A DNA stretch of 64,000 nucleotides from Staphylococcus debuckii (GTDB lineage Bacteria; Bacillota; Bacilli; Staphylococcales; Staphylococcaceae), in NCBI RefSeq assembly GCF_003718735.1, contig NZ_CP033460.1, forward strand, positions 806,001 through 870,000, in the 5' to 3' direction. Position 1 is the stretch's first letter, and every line of letters begins with the position of its first letter. Made by a program: the position numbers and the translations under genes. Below the pieces are notes generated by a model. It had not been told where the DNA came from, did no database searches, and saw only the letters and a list, made by a program, of their open reading frames with translations. Positions 8,929 to 18,812 of this stretch are shown here, in pieces.

Positions 8929-9855
8929 TTAACGATGTCCTTCAGGATATTCTCCGATGATGCGAACTTCCGGATGTAGCTCTACATCAAATTTTTCTTT
9001 AACGACCTTTTGAACATGGTGGATTAAATCTTCATAATCTGTGGCTGTACCATTATCGACATTCACCATAAATCCAGCGTGTTTTTTCGAAACTTCTACA
9101 CCGCCGATACGATGTCCTTGCAACTCTGAGTCTTGGATCAATTTGCCGGCAAAGTGGCCAGGAGGTCGTTGGAAGACACTGCCGCAAGAAGGATATTCAA
9201 GTGGTTGCTTCGTTTCACGACGCTCAGTCAAATCATCCATTACAGCTTGGATATCTTCTTGATTACCCGGTGTTAAATTAAAGGCCGCTTCAAGCACCAC
9301 CAAATGCTGCTTTTGCACAATACTGCTACGGTAACCCAATTCCAATTCATCACGAGTCAAAGTCACCAATTCACCGCGTTCATTGACACAAACCGCATGT
9401 TCAATACAGTCACGGATTTCGCCGCCATAAGCACCCGCATTCATAAACACAGCACCACCGACAGAACCCGGAATACCGCAAGCAAATTCCAAGCCAGTTA
9501 AAGCCTTATCGCGTGCTTTACGAGAAACATCGATAATTGCAGCGCCACTTCCCGCAATAATCACATTATCTTCAACCTTTATATAATCCATCGATAATAA
9601 ACTCAATACAATACCGCGGATACCACCCTCACGGATAATAATATTAGAACCATTTCCTAAATACGTTACCGGAATATTGTGCATTCTCGCAAAGTGATTA
9701 ATCGCTTGCACTTCATCATTAGTAGTTGGACTTAAATAAAAGTCCGCATTTCCTCCAGTTTGCGTATAAGTATAGCGTTTTAATGGTTCATCAACTTTAA
9801 TAATTTCTTCTGGCAGAACCTTTTTCAGTTCCTTTAGGATGTCATCTTTAAGCAA
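8929..9855 (-). CDS. murB: UDP-N-acetylenolpyruvoylglucosamine reductase
   Basis: FAD enzyme of peptidoglycan precursor synthesis; it reduces UDP-GlcNAc-enolpyruvate to UDP-MurNAc with NADPH. The 308-residue protein has the FAD-binding segments [10 protein letters not shown] and [16 protein letters not shown], the core [22 protein letters not shown] block, and the catalytic-serine loop [11 protein letters not shown], in the short type II form. The start is a TTG codon preceded by AGGGAG at a good distance. The CHY-finger gene follows it. Confidence 0.96.
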   Translation of the reverse strand: MLKDDILKELKKVLPEEIIKVDEPLKRYTYTQTGGNADFYLSPTTNDEVQAINHFARMHNIPVTYLGNGSNIIIREGGIRGIVLSLLSMDYIKVEDNVIIAGSGAAIIDVSRKARDKALTGLEFACGIPGSVGGAVFMNAGAYGGEIRDCIEHAVCVNERGELVTLTRDELELGYRSSIVQKQHLVVLEAAFNLTPGNQEDIQAVMDDLTERRETKQPLEYPSCGSVFQRPPGHFAGKLIQDSELQGHRIGGVEVSKKHAGFMVNVDNGTATDYEDLIHHVQKVVKEKFDVELHPEVRIIGEYPEGHR

Positions 9856-9933
9856 GGATAGAACTCCCTTTCAATTATTTTCATCTATTTATTATACCAA
9901 TGATTACCTCAATTGCGAAATACAATCTAACAC

Positions 9934-10458
9934 CTAATCCAAATATTGCCGAGACAATTTCGCAAATAATTTTTCTTTTTGCACCTCATATTCACGGATT
10001 GATTGCGTAGAAGCATGCAACAGTTCTTTTTCTTCTTTGAAAAGAGAGCCTAGAGAGTTGGACCGCTCTAAAGCGTCCTGCATCTGTAAGTAATCCGAGT
10101 AAGCTTTAGATTCAATTTGCAAAATATGTAACCTTACTTGTTGTTTGAGCTCAATCAGATTATTAAACTTTACCATCATTACTTTTTTCTTATAGTGATG
10201 GTGAATACGGTAAAAACCCGCATAATTTAAACGTTTCTCATCTAAAGCCGTAATATCATGCAGATTATTCACACCTACCAAAATATCTAAAATCGGCTCA
10301 GTAGCATAGTTGAAATGTGCAGTTCCACCGATATGATGCACTGATTTTACCGGCGTGTTCAATAATCCGAATAATAAATCTTCATAGTCTTTAAAAAGAT
10401 TATGATACACTACTAATAAGTTCGCATCACTAATGAGCGGCTGTGTCTTTGTGTACAT
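9934..10458 (-). CDS. GrpB-family (UPF0157) nucleotidyltransferase-like protein
   Basis: 174 residues. The family fold shows in VKSVHHIGGTAHFNYATEPILDILVGV, the site where the nucleotidyltransferase-like domain has its Gly-containing helix and acidic strand, and in the C-terminal half with KFNNLIELKQQVRLHI and KAYSDYLQMQDAL. Typical members have HIGSTAVPG; here the residues are HIGGTAHFN, so activity may be altered. Function unknown. Its own start has CCTTTT-facing AAAAGGACGG upstream on the minus strand. Confidence 0.75.
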   Translation of the reverse strand: MYTKTQPLISDANLLVVYHNLFKDYEDLLFGLLNTPVKSVHHIGGTAHFNYATEPILDILVGVNNLHDITALDEKRLNYAGFYRIHHHYKKKVMMVKFNNLIELKQQVRLHILQIESKAYSDYLQMQDALERSNSLGSLFKEEKELLHASTQSIREYEVQKEKLFAKLSRQYLD

Positions 10459-10563
10459 AGTTAACCGTCCTTTTGTAAAAGTCTTATAGGTATTATAATA
10501 TGGAATCTGACATACTCAAACCTTAAATAGAGAAATTAGAGAAACAGACAGGAGTGAACGAAC

Positions 10564-11466
10564 ATGAAAACATGGCTTCTGACAATATTGCTGGTTATTG
10601 TGACCATTTCATTAGCAGCATGCGGCAATAGAACTCAGTCTGATTTAAATCAATTCGAACAATCTATGTCTGAAGTAGACAAGAAACAGAATCATGTCAA
10701 AAAGGTAATGGATGATATGCATTTGAATCGTTTGAATGAACTGAGCAAGTCAGATTTAACCGATAGAAATCAAGAAGATTTTGAACAGATGAGCAAGGAT
10801 ATGGACAAGAAATTGATGCCAGCCTTTCAATCATATAAGGAAGCAGCGAAAGCACTTCCTGCAGGTACTAAAGATGTAAAAGCCTTAAGAAGTCAATATT
10901 TGAAAGAAGTAGATAAGCAAGAGAAAGCTTTAAAAGATGATAGAGCTTATATTCATCTGTGCAACCAATCTATTAAAGCTAACGAAGATATTTTGAATTA
11001 CACACGTCTGTTTGAAAAACGCCGAGCGCAATTAGAGATTAAAGTTTCAGATGCTAAAAAAGCTGGAGAAACAAAAAGTGCAAATGCCCTTGTCAGTAAG
11101 TTGAAAGATAACAATAAGCAGCTGCAAGATGTAGCTAAAAAATATCTGGATGGTGTAGATCCGAAACAAACGAAATCAGTAATCAAAAATAAAATAGAAC
11201 CACTGATTTCAAAACAGATTGAAGACTTGAACCAATCGAATGTAACGGATAGCGAAACTACTAAAGCGCGTCAAAGTGCGATAGAAATGTATTACAGTTT
11301 GCAGAACTATTATGAAACGAGACAACAAACGATTGATATTAGTACGAAATTAGAAGACTATGATATGAATAAATTACCGTTGACAGGGAAAGACTTAAGT
11401 AAGTATCATAAGCAGTATAATAAAAATTTAAAGCATTTAAAGCAAGAATTGAGTAAAAACAATTAA
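10564..11466 (+). CDS. YkyA-like putative cell-wall-binding lipoprotein
   Basis: A 300-residue lipoprotein: signal peptide with lipobox LAAC (Cys20), then an almost wholly helical, charged body with several predicted coiled-coil stretches (for example FEQMSKDMDKKLMPAFQSYK and KLKDNNKQLQDVAKKY). This resembles the YkyA family (putative cell-wall-binding lipoproteins) found at this locus in other staphylococci. No catalytic motif is seen. Probably a single-gene transcript; AACAGACAGGAG precedes the start. Confidence 0.75.
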   Translation: MKTWLLTILLVIVTISLAACGNRTQSDLNQFEQSMSEVDKKQNHVKKVMDDMHLNRLNELSKSDLTDRNQEDFEQMSKDMDKKLMPAFQSYKEAAKALPAGTKDVKALRSQYLKEVDKQEKALKDDRAYIHLCNQSIKANEDILNYTRLFEKRRAQLEIKVSDAKKAGETKSANALVSKLKDNNKQLQDVAKKYLDGVDPKQTKSVIKNKIEPLISKQIEDLNQSNVTDSETTKARQSAIEMYYSLQNYYETRQQTIDISTKLEDYDMNKLPLTGKDLSKYHKQYNKNLKHLKQELSKNN

Positions 11467-11494
11467 GAAATACACCTTTATATTAGTATTTTGG

Positions 11495-11523
11495 TTAACA
11501 TTGAAATATAAAGTGTGTATAAT
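11495..11523 (+). promoter_or_regulatory. Putative promoter of brxC
   Basis: TTAACA, 17 bases, then a consensus TATAAT at 11518-11523. The 12-mer ACATTGAAATAT occurs twice around it (11499-11510 and 11530-11541), which could be a regulator site. Confidence 0.5.
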
Positions 11524-11596
11524 TAGACACATTGAAATATGAAAAATGAAAAGGGACTATCACTTTAAGTGATAAATATTTTTAGAGGTGAATAGA

Positions 11597-11917
11597 ATGG
11601 CTACAAAGCTGACTTCGATTGACCAGTTTAAACAGGTAATTAACGACAACAAATATGTATTTATTTTGAAACACAGCAATACTTGTCCGATTTCTGCAAA
11701 TGCATATGATCAATTCAACAAGTTCTTATATGAACGTGACATTGACGGCTACTATTTAGTAGTTCAAGAACAACGTGAACTTTCAGATTATATCGCAGAA
11801 GAAACTGGCGTGAAACATGAATCACCACAAGCTTTCTACTTTGTAGAAGGAAATGTGAAATGGCATGCGAGTCACGATGACATTAATGTTTCTTCGTTAG
11901 CGCAAGCAGAAGAATAA
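11597..11917 (+). CDS. brxC: Monothiol bacilliredoxin BrxC (YtxJ family)
   Basis: Thioredoxin-fold protein of 106 residues that removes bacillithiol from protein mixed disulfides. The active site is in HSNTCPISANAYDQF: a CPIS motif with a single cysteine, as expected for BrxC. A frame opens three codons earlier, but the ATG at 11597 is the better start, placed after AGAGGTGA. This fits staphylococci, which use bacillithiol instead of glutathione. It sits alone between two terminating structures. Confidence 0.88.
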   Translation: MATKLTSIDQFKQVINDNKYVFILKHSNTCPISANAYDQFNKFLYERDIDGYYLVVQEQRELSDYIAEETGVKHESPQAFYFVEGNVKWHASHDDINVSSLAQAEE

Positions 11918-11952
11918 TAAAATTTAAACAAATGAATGAATAATGAAATTGC

Positions 11953-12036
11953 AACTCTAAGCAAATAGATGCGAGTCGTAAGTCGAAGTATAGACGTCGC
12001 TCGTATTCTATTTAATTGCTTGGAGTTTATTTTTTT
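11953..12036 (+). terminator. Long-stem terminator after brxC
   Basis: AACTCTAAGCAAATAGAT pairs imperfectly with the later ATTCTATTTAATTGCTTGGAGTT, with a second inner stem (GCGAG... CTCG), and is followed by a T-rich tail (TATTTTTTTAG). Confidence 0.75.
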
Positions 12037-12145
12037 AGTAGGAATCAAAAGGGGCGTTACAGTAGGTTTTTTTCAGCAAGGACTGTATAATATTAAAGTG
12101 AATCATCAACAAAAAACATTGGGAAACTTTATTTGAGGTGACAAG

Positions 12146-13276
12146 ATGAGAGTATTAGTTGCGATGGATGAATTTAATGGTATCGTTTCAAGTTATGAAG
12201 CCAACCGCTATGTTGAAGAAGCAGTGGCAAGCCAAATTGAAAAAGCAGACATTGTTCAGGTACCGCTATTTAATGGTCGCCATGAATTAATGGATTCTGT
12301 GTTCTTGTGGCAATCAGGTACTAAATATCGCGAAATGGTACATAATGCAGATATGAAGCAGGTAGAAGCGGTATATGGCCAAACTGAAAATGGTTTAACC
12401 ATTATTGAGGCGGATTTATTTTTACAAGGTGAAGCTCCTATTCAGAAGCGTTCAAGTTTCGGCTTAGGTGAATTGATGAAGAAAGCCTTAGATAATGACG
12501 CAGAACATTTAGTCATTTCTTTAGGTAATATTGCAAGCTTTGACGGTGGCGCTGGCATGCTTCAAGCACTTGGCGCAAGATATTACGATGACGAAGGTCA
12601 ACCTATCGATACGAGAAAGGGCACAGAGGTCTTAAAATACATTCGTCATATAGATTTGACGCAATTGCATCCGCGTTTAGCACAAGTGCGCATTCAATTG
12701 GTATCAGACTTTGCCAGCAAAATGTATGGCAAGAATAGTGAGATTATGCAAGTTTATCCATTATTAAACGTTACACGTGAAGAAGCGGCAACAATCGACA
12801 ATTTAGTATGGTATTTCAGTGAAATATTAAAAAATGAAGCACATCTACTGACAAGTACAGTAGAACGCGGCGGTGCTGGTGGCGGCGTTGCAGCATTGTT
12901 AGCAGCGTTATATGATGCTGAAATTCTGACGAGTCATCATTTAGTGGATCAGATTACACATCTAGAAAATTTAATTGAACAAGCAGATTTAGTGATGTTC
13001 GGTGAAGGCGTGAATGAAGCGGACCATTTGCTTGAAACAACAACTTTGCGCATTGCAGAGTTAGCGACTAAATATCATAAACCTTGTATTGCAATAAATG
13101 CCACTAATGATAAATTTGATCGTTACGAGGCATTAGGTGTAACAGGTATGTTTAATTTGTTTATGGAAATGCCTGAGCACTATACAAGCTTTAAAGCAGG
13201 TATTCAAATTCGATTCTATGCTGTCCAAGCATTAAAGTTATTGAAGACACACTTTGATGTGGATAAGAAAGCGTAA
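12146..13276 (+). CDS. glxK: Glycerate kinase
   Basis: Glycerate kinase (GlxK/GarK class I family), 376 residues, phosphorylates D-glycerate to a phosphoglycerate that enters lower glycolysis. Family landmarks: MRVLVAMDEFNGIVSSYEAN at the start (usual form MKIVIAPDSFKGSLSA), ISLGNIASFDGGAGMLQALG near 128-147, ERGGAGGGVAALLAAL near 240, and a C-terminal GVNEADHLL block. AGGTGAC precedes the start. The family Thr/Gly-rich substrate loop appears intact. Confidence 0.88.
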   Translation: MRVLVAMDEFNGIVSSYEANRYVEEAVASQIEKADIVQVPLFNGRHELMDSVFLWQSGTKYREMVHNADMKQVEAVYGQTENGLTIIEADLFLQGEAPIQKRSSFGLGELMKKALDNDAEHLVISLGNIASFDGGAGMLQALGARYYDDEGQPIDTRKGTEVLKYIRHIDLTQLHPRLAQVRIQLVSDFASKMYGKNSEIMQVYPLLNVTREEAATIDNLVWYFSEILKNEAHLLTSTVERGGAGGGVAALLAALYDAEILTSHHLVDQITHLENLIEQADLVMFGEGVNEADHLLETTTLRIAELATKYHKPCIAINATNDKFDRYEALGVTGMFNLFMEMPEHYTSFKAGIQIRFYAVQALKLLKTHFDVDKKA

Positions 13277-13290
13277 ATAGTATATAAAAT

Positions 13291-13338
13291 AAGAGCGGGG
13301 TTGGGACATAATAATGTCTCAGCTCCGCTCTTGTTTTG
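13291..13338. terminator. Bidirectional terminator between glxK and pepT
   Basis: AAGAGCGG and CCGCTCTT close a stem with an inner GGGACATAATAATGTCTC part. Tails are T-rich on the plus side (TTGTTTTG) and AT-rich on the other. A member of the GGGACA...TGTC element family that recurs in this window. Confidence 0.85.
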
Positions 13339-13344
13339 TGTTAT

Positions 13345-14577
13345 TTATTTTGTTGTTGGTTGTGCAATTTCTTCAGCGATTCCTAGAATAACTTCTACTG
13401 CACGTTCCATCACATCGATAGAAGCGTATTCGAAAGGACCGTGGAAATTATCGCAACCTGTAAAGATATTAGGTGTTGGCAAGCCCATAAATGAGAGTTG
13501 AGAACCGTCTGTACCGCCTCGAATAGGTTCAGTATTTGGTTCGATTCCAAGTTTTTTGAAGACACGTTTAGGAACTTCAATCACTTCAGGTACTTCATTT
13601 ATTTTTTCAGCCATATTATGGTATTGATCGAACATATCAACCTCAACAGGGTTATTATGATAATCTGCATTGATTTGATCGCGGATTTCTAATAAGCATG
13701 CTTTGCGTGCTTCAAAACGTTCGCGGTCATGATCACGAATAATATACTTCAACTGGGCTTTTTCTGTACTGCCGTTAAAGTTCATTAAGTGGAAGAAACC
13801 TTCGTAACCTTCAGTTTTTTCCGGTACTTCGTCTTCTGGCAGCAAGCTGTCGAAACGCTCACCTAATTTGATTGCATTGACCATTACATCCTTTGCAGAA
13901 CCTGGATGCACGTTTACTCCATGACAAGTAATATTGGCTTCAGCAGCGTTAAAGCTTTCGAATTGCAATTCGCCATATTGGCTGCCGTCCATAGTATAAG
14001 CAAAATCCGCATTAAAGCGATCTACATCAAATTTATGAGGACCGCGACCGATTTCTTCATCAGGTGTAAAGGCAACACGGATACGACCATGTTTGACCTC
14101 AGGATGTTCGACTAAGTAAGTCAATGCGGTCATGATTTCGGCAACACCCGCTTTATCATCAGCGCCTAATAAAGAAGTGCCGTCTGTAATCATCAAAGTA
14201 TGACCTTCTACTGATTTCATAGCAGGGAAGACATCTTGATTTAATTCACGGTCAGTATCGCCGAGTTGAATCGATTTCCCATCGTAGTTTTCAATGATTT
14301 GCGGTTTCACGTTTGAAGCATTGAAATCATGAGAAGTGTCCACATGTGCTAAGAAGCCAACTGTCGGTACTTCATCAGCAATATTGCTTTCTAATGTGGC
14401 AAATAAATAACCATTATCATCTATATCAGTTTGCAGACCTAATTCTTCCAATTCTTGTTTCAGCAGATTCAATAAATCCCATTGCTTTTCAGTAGATGGT
14501 GTAGTTTCTGAATCTGGGTCAGATTGAGTATCAATCTCAGCATAACGTTTGAGTCTATCGATTAATTCTTGTTTCAC
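13345..14577 (-). CDS. pepT: Peptidase T (tripeptidase)
   Basis: Cytosolic zinc aminotripeptidase of the M20 family, 410 residues, that trims N-terminal residues from tripeptides. Metal ligands sit in [23 protein letters not shown] and [12 protein letters not shown]; the C-terminal ligand is in [12 protein letters not shown]. All expected residues are present. It is followed upstream on the same strand by two exporter genes, though the 13-base gap to its neighbour leaves cotranscription likely. Confidence 0.96.
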   Translation of the reverse strand: MKQELIDRLKRYAEIDTQSDPDSETTPSTEKQWDLLNLLKQELEELGLQTDIDDNGYLFATLESNIADEVPTVGFLAHVDTSHDFNASNVKPQIIENYDGKSIQLGDTDRELNQDVFPAMKSVEGHTLMITDGTSLLGADDKAGVAEIMTALTYLVEHPEVKHGRIRVAFTPDEEIGRGPHKFDVDRFNADFAYTMDGSQYGELQFESFNAAEANITCHGVNVHPGSAKDVMVNAIKLGERFDSLLPEDEVPEKTEGYEGFFHLMNFNGSTEKAQLKYIIRDHDRERFEARKACLLEIRDQINADYHNNPVEVDMFDQYHNMAEKINEVPEVIEVPKRVFKKLGIEPNTEPIRGGTDGSQLSFMGLPTPNIFTGCDNFHGPFEYASIDVMERAVEVILGIAEEIAQPTTK

Positions 14578-14590
14578 TTTTATGCACCCC

Positions 14591-15100
14591 TTAACTTCTA
14601 TTATTCATATTAAATGGTTTATGATATGACTTGCCTTTCATTTTACCATAATTAGCTAGGATACGATTGTAAGTATGATAGGCAATCTCGGCGCAGAGAA
14701 TACCGAAAGCAATCGCTCCTGAAATTAAGGTTACTTCTAAGAAAGTATTAACAGCATGTGTATATTGGTTTGTAACTAAGAAGCGTGTCGCCTCATATGC
14801 TGCGCCCCCTGGTACAAGCGGAATAATTCCCGGCACAATAAAAATAATAACCGGTTGGAAATACCGTTTACTCATTGCATGACTCATAATCGCTAAAATA
14901 AAACTTCCTAGAAATGAGGCTGCAACTTTACCAGTGTTCATATCCATCGCAATGACATAAATAATCCATCCCATAGCTCCAACGAAACCGCAAGCAGGCA
15001 GCAATTTACGCGGCGCATTAAAGAGTATTGAAAATAGTAAAGTAGAACAAAAACTGATTAAAAATTGAAAGATATATTGAAACAACATATTTTCAAACAC
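14591..15100 (-). CDS. ThrE-type threonine/serine exporter, small C-terminal-like subunit
   Basis: 169-residue hydrophobic protein with about four to five membrane segments, matching the ThrE_2 domain (segments such as [19 protein letters not shown] and [20 protein letters not shown]). In some bacteria this domain is fused to the larger ThrE domain; here the two are separate genes six bases apart. The family exports threonine and serine in Corynebacterium; the substrate here is inferred. Confidence 0.85.
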   Translation of the reverse strand: MFENMLFQYIFQFLISFCSTLLFSILFNAPRKLLPACGFVGAMGWIIYVIAMDMNTGKVAASFLGSFILAIMSHAMSKRYFQPVIIFIVPGIIPLVPGGAAYEATRFLVTNQYTHAVNTFLEVTLISGAIAFGILCAEIAYHTYNRILANYGKMKGKSYHKPFNMNNRS

Positions 15101-15106
15101 GCCTTT

Positions 15107-15871
15107 CTAAAAGAATAGTAAAATAATTGCTACACCTGCACCGATAGCAAATGCAGTTAAAGCAGCTTCCATGCCGCGGGACATTCCTGCCAGCAATTCA
15201 CCAGCCATTAAATCGCGGATTGCATTGGTAATCAAGATCCCTGGGACTAACGGCATTACACCAGCAATGGTGATAATATCTTGGTTTACAGATAATCCAA
15301 GTTTATGGGTGACCGCAGCCACGCCTATTACTACAATGGCACTTATAAATTCAGAGAAGAATTTGATTTGAATAAATCGCTGAACATAATCAAATGTAAG
15401 ATAAGCACCAGCACCGGCGATTACTGCATAGATGAAATCTTGTGCTACGCCTCCGAACATAAATAAGAAGAAGCCGCATGCAATAGATACTGCAATAAAT
15501 TTCGTTAAATATGAATATTGCAATGAAGCATGTTCTAAATGAATTAATTCGGATTTTGCTTCATCAATAGAGAGCTGTTTCTTGGCAATTTTACGAGAAA
15601 TATTATTTGCTAACGCAATCTTTTCTAGATCAGTTGTACGATCTCGTACACGTATTAAACGCGTATTCGTACGATCATTCAAAGAAAAGATGATAGCAGT
15701 ATTTGATACGAAACTGTTGGTGTTATCCAAACCGTAACTGTAAGCAATACGAGACATCGTATCTTCAACACGATAAGTTTCGGCACCGCTTTCTAGTAAA
15801 ATTTTTCCTGCAGTCATCACTACATCTATAACTTTGTTCTCGTCAATTATCGTAATTGCTTCTTCAGGCAC
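15107..15871 (-). CDS. ThrE-type threonine/serine exporter, larger subunit
   Basis: 254 residues. The N-terminal ~110 residues are soluble and hold the ThrE signature (MTAGKILLESGAETYRVEDT), and the rest has about five membrane spans, including GVMPLVPGILITNAIRDLM. It partners with the 169-residue protein downstream. Start preceded by GGAGAACTGCAAGG on the minus strand. Confidence 0.87.
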   Translation of the reverse strand: MPEEAITIIDENKVIDVVMTAGKILLESGAETYRVEDTMSRIAYSYGLDNTNSFVSNTAIIFSLNDRTNTRLIRVRDRTTDLEKIALANNISRKIAKKQLSIDEAKSELIHLEHASLQYSYLTKFIAVSIACGFFLFMFGGVAQDFIYAVIAGAGAYLTFDYVQRFIQIKFFSEFISAIVVIGVAAVTHKLGLSVNQDIITIAGVMPLVPGILITNAIRDLMAGELLAGMSRGMEAALTAFAIGAGVAIILLFF

Positions 15872-16011
15872 CTTGCAGTTCTCCTTCTTGTAAGTATTGT
15901 TGATACTAAAAGTTTACAAGGAAGACCTTCAACTTGCAATAAAACAGGGCAGTTTGAAACACAATTGAAAAAGAAAATATTATGAAAGAGTGGAAAGGGA
16001 AGAGAGCATAG

Positions 16012-16051
16012 AAATAAAAAAGCAGTCTCATGAAATTTTCATAAGACTGCC
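16012..16051 (-). terminator. Terminator of gdpS
   Basis: Stem GCAGTCTCATGAAA / TTTCATAAGACTGC at 16022-16050. On the minus strand it is followed by TTTTTTATTTC. Confidence 0.88.
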
Positions 16052-16057
16052 TTAACT

Positions 16058-17125
16058 TTAAGATTTAACAATCGGGTTAAACATAACTTGGTTACGACCT
16101 TCGTTTTTAGCCATATGCAGCATATCATCTGCATCTTTAAATACTTTGCGTTGAGATTTGTAATCTTCTGCTGTGAGATAACCGATACCGATAGATACGG
16201 ACAATTTGATGACTTCTTTGTCAGGAAGATGGAAGGTTGATTGTTCAACACCCGCTCTGATGCTCTCAGCAAGTTTCACACTTTGGTCTAAAGAATAGCC
16301 GAGTACTACAACTGAAAATTCTTCTCCGCCATTTCGGAAAATTCGAATGTTAGGAGGAACGTAATTAATTAAGAGCTGGGAAATCTGTTTGAGTACTGCA
16401 TCACCTGAACGATGTGTAAAAGCGTCATTGACATCTTTGAAACCATCAATATCAATCAATAACAATCCTAAACTCGTAGATTTATCTTCTGCTTCATCTG
16501 TCATTTTATTCAAATAACGATCAAATTCCTTCACATTCCCTAAACCTGTCAAATAATCATAGCGGTCTTCACTTTCATACCGTTGAACTAAAGTGAAGAA
16601 GCGCCAAATATCTACGAAAGTAATAGATGAAGCAATAGTCACTACGAAGGAAATAGGTATTAAATAAATGATTTCTTGCAAAGTATAGAGCTTTGTAATA
16701 ATAGAAACAATACTTAAAATAATTAAACTGATCGCATTAAGTATCTGTAAAGAAACAATGTCATTTTGTTTGATAAAGGGTCCGATAAAGCTGACAGCAA
16801 GTGCAATAATTAATAAAGCAATATTATAAGCTAACGGATCTCCATAAACAAAGACATCTACGACGAAGATAATTGCTGCAGATACCATCGTGAAAAATAC
16901 ATTAGTGTAGCGTCCTAAGAAGAGCAACGGTACAAATGTTAAAAATAATAAATAATCATGAACTGGAATAGGATATGCAGCCAGTAACAGCGCTACCACA
17001 GTCATTAAGATAGTGACATAGGTTTGCGAGAATTTCATTTGCTTAGTTTCTGAATACTGCAACCTATGAAAGAGATAGATTCCTGCAACGGTAACAGAAA
17101 TATTATAAATGATAGCTTCAATCAT
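16058..17125 (-). CDS. gdpS: Membrane GGDEF-domain protein GdpS
   Basis: 355 residues: about six membrane helices in residues 1-175 (a 5TM-type sensor region), then a GGDEF domain from about 190. The active-site motif reads GGEEF at residues 266-270, an accepted functional variant. GdpS is the one conserved GGDEF protein in staphylococci. In S. aureus and S. epidermidis it affects icaADBC biofilm genes and spa, reportedly without needing cyclic di-GMP synthesis. It is transcribed alone, divergent from tagO. Confidence 0.92.
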   Translation of the reverse strand: MIEAIIYNISVTVAGIYLFHRLQYSETKQMKFSQTYVTILMTVVALLLAAYPIPVHDYLLFLTFVPLLFLGRYTNVFFTMVSAAIIFVVDVFVYGDPLAYNIALLIIALAVSFIGPFIKQNDIVSLQILNAISLIILSIVSIITKLYTLQEIIYLIPISFVVTIASSITFVDIWRFFTLVQRYESEDRYDYLTGLGNVKEFDRYLNKMTDEAEDKSTSLGLLLIDIDGFKDVNDAFTHRSGDAVLKQISQLLINYVPPNIRIFRNGGEEFSVVVLGYSLDQSVKLAESIRAGVEQSTFHLPDKEVIKLSVSIGIGYLTAEDYKSQRKVFKDADDMLHMAKNEGRNQVMFNPIVKS

Positions 17126-17403
17126 GTAATCTACTCCTTTGTTTTACCACTTAGTTATTGTAAGTGAAAATATACATTTTGTCATCTCACATCACATAAA
17201 ATACTATTCCATTATGATACATTTAGGTATAATTCATGTTAGAATAAGTTATTAGATAATTTAACATTTTGTTAAATGAAAGGAGGTCCACTTGTCAAAG
17301 GACCTGCAACCGTACAACGTCTTTCTTCTTACTAATATAAAAATGTTTTAAATTCACTTTACTTTTAAAAAGATGTTGGAATGGTTTTGACAATGGAAGA
17401 CAG

Positions 17404-18456
17404 ATGATAACACTTTTACTCGTAATATTTTCAATGATTGTCAGCTTAATACTTACACCAATTGTCATTAAGATATCCATAAAACTAGATATAATGGATA
17501 AACCTAATTACAGAAAGGTACATACTAGACCCGTTTCTGTCTTAGGCGGTACAGTAATTCTCTTCTCGTTTTTGTTGGGAATCTGGATTGGACATCCTAT
17601 CGAACGAGAGGTTATTCCGTTAATTATCGGAGCCGTCATTATGTATTTAGTCGGATTAATAGATGATGTGTATAATTTGAAGCCCATCCTTAAATTATTA
17701 GGACAATGTTTAGCAGCATTAGTGGTGGCTTATTACGGTGTCACTATCGACTTTATTCAGTTACCATTCGGTATTATTCATTTCGGTATCTTGAGTGTAC
17801 CTATCACTGTCTTTTGGATTATTGCTATTACAAATGCAATCAACTTAATTGACGGCCTAGATGGACTGGCAGCAGGAGTTTCAACAATTGCCTTCATGAC
17901 GATCGGCTTTATAGCCATCTTGCAAGCAGATATATTCATTATTATGATTTGCAGTGTCATGATCGGTTCGTTAATTGGATTTTTATTTTATAATTTCCAC
18001 CCTGCAAAAATTTTCTTAGGTGACAGCGGTTCGTTGCAACTTGGTTTTATTATCAGCTTTTTATCCTTATTAGGTTTTAAAAATATCACGTTCTTCTCTT
18101 TATTTTTCCCAATCGTGATTTTAGCTGTGCCATTTATAGATACATTATTTGCAATGATTCGCCGTGCAAAAAAAGGACAAAAAATCATGCAAGCAGATAA
18201 ATCACATCTGCATCACAAATTATTAAAGTTAGGCTATACACATAGACAAACCGTAGTGCTGATTTACTCGATTGCAATCTTATTCAGTATTTCCAGTGTC
18301 ATCTTATACCTTTCACAACCATGGGGTGTAGTGATGATGCTGATACTCATTTTAATTACAATTGAGTTAATTGTGGAATTTACAGGATTAATAGATGATA
18401 ATTATCGTCCGTTCTTAAGATTATTAGAAAAAAGACATCAGAAACACGAAGATTAA
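17404..18456 (+). CDS. tagO: UDP-GlcNAc:undecaprenyl-phosphate GlcNAc-1-phosphate transferase (TagO/TarO, Llm)
   Basis: First membrane enzyme of wall teichoic acid synthesis; it moves GlcNAc-1-phosphate onto undecaprenyl phosphate. 350 residues with about 11 membrane spans. Family motifs: the metal/substrate Asp pair in LVGLIDDVYNL, the NAINLIDGLDGLAAG loop, KIFLGDSGSLQLGF, and the HIHH-like uridine-binding segment KSHLHHKLLKLGYTHRQTV. The first 278 bases upstream separate it from gdpS. The ribosome-binding site is weak (GGAAG). Confidence 0.94.
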   Translation: MITLLLVIFSMIVSLILTPIVIKISIKLDIMDKPNYRKVHTRPVSVLGGTVILFSFLLGIWIGHPIEREVIPLIIGAVIMYLVGLIDDVYNLKPILKLLGQCLAALVVAYYGVTIDFIQLPFGIIHFGILSVPITVFWIIAITNAINLIDGLDGLAAGVSTIAFMTIGFIAILQADIFIIMICSVMIGSLIGFLFYNFHPAKIFLGDSGSLQLGFIISFLSLLGFKNITFFSLFFPIVILAVPFIDTLFAMIRRAKKGQKIMQADKSHLHHKLLKLGYTHRQTVVLIYSIAILFSISSVILYLSQPWGVVMMLILILITIELIVEFTGLIDDNYRPFLRLLEKRHQKHED

Positions 18457-18461
18457 AATGA

Positions 18462-18601
18462 GGGAGCAGAATAGAAATAACATTGGTTCAAATTATTTCG
18501 TCGTTCCGCCCCGATAAAGCTAACTAGAATAGGGAGCAGAACAGAAATAACATTGGTTCAAATTATTTCGTCGTTCTGCCCCGGCAAAGCTAACTAGAAT
18601 A
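18462..18601. repeat. Two 70-bp direct repeats after tagO
   Basis: Copies start at 18462 and 18532 and differ at only a few bases. Each copy can fold: GGGAGCAGAA, then AAATAA, pairs with TTATTTCGTCGTTCTGCCCC around a short loop. They therefore look like a duplicated terminator-type hairpin. Confidence 0.92.
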
Positions 18602-18609
18602 GAAAAAGC

Positions 18610-18773
18610 TTGGAACAAGCGCATTTTCTATTCAGATAGCTACTGCCAATTTGGAACAAGCGCATTTTCTATTCAGATAGCTACTGCCAATTTGGAACAA
18701 GCGCATTTTCTATTCAGATAGCTACTGCCAATTTGGAACAAGCGAATTTTCTATTCAGATAGCTACTGCCAGT
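18610..18773. repeat. Four 41-bp tandem repeats between tagO and the IMPACT-family gene
   Basis: Units start at 18610, 18651, 18692 and 18733. Each reads TTGGAACAAGCGCATTTTCT, then ATTCAGATAGCTACTGCCAAT. The first three are identical as read; the last has two substitutions (GCGAAT and CCAGT). The TTTTCTATTC in each unit can pair with the single GAATAGAAAA before the array, so only one copy can complete that hairpin. No coding potential was found in 18457-18812. Confidence 0.95.
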
Positions 18774-18774
18774 T

Positions 18775-18812
18775 CAAAGAGACGGGGACATTATTACGTC
18801 CCAGTCTCTTTG
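18775..18812. terminator. Bidirectional terminator between the repeat array and the IMPACT-family gene
   Basis: CAAAGAGAC pairs with GTCTCTTTG, with GGGGACATTATTACGTCCC inside. It abuts the stop codon of the minus-strand gene. Same element family as at 13291. Confidence 0.8.

Noticed and set aside
18462..18773. CRISPR array
   Set aside because: The repeats are head-to-tail with no unique spacers, and no cas gene is present.
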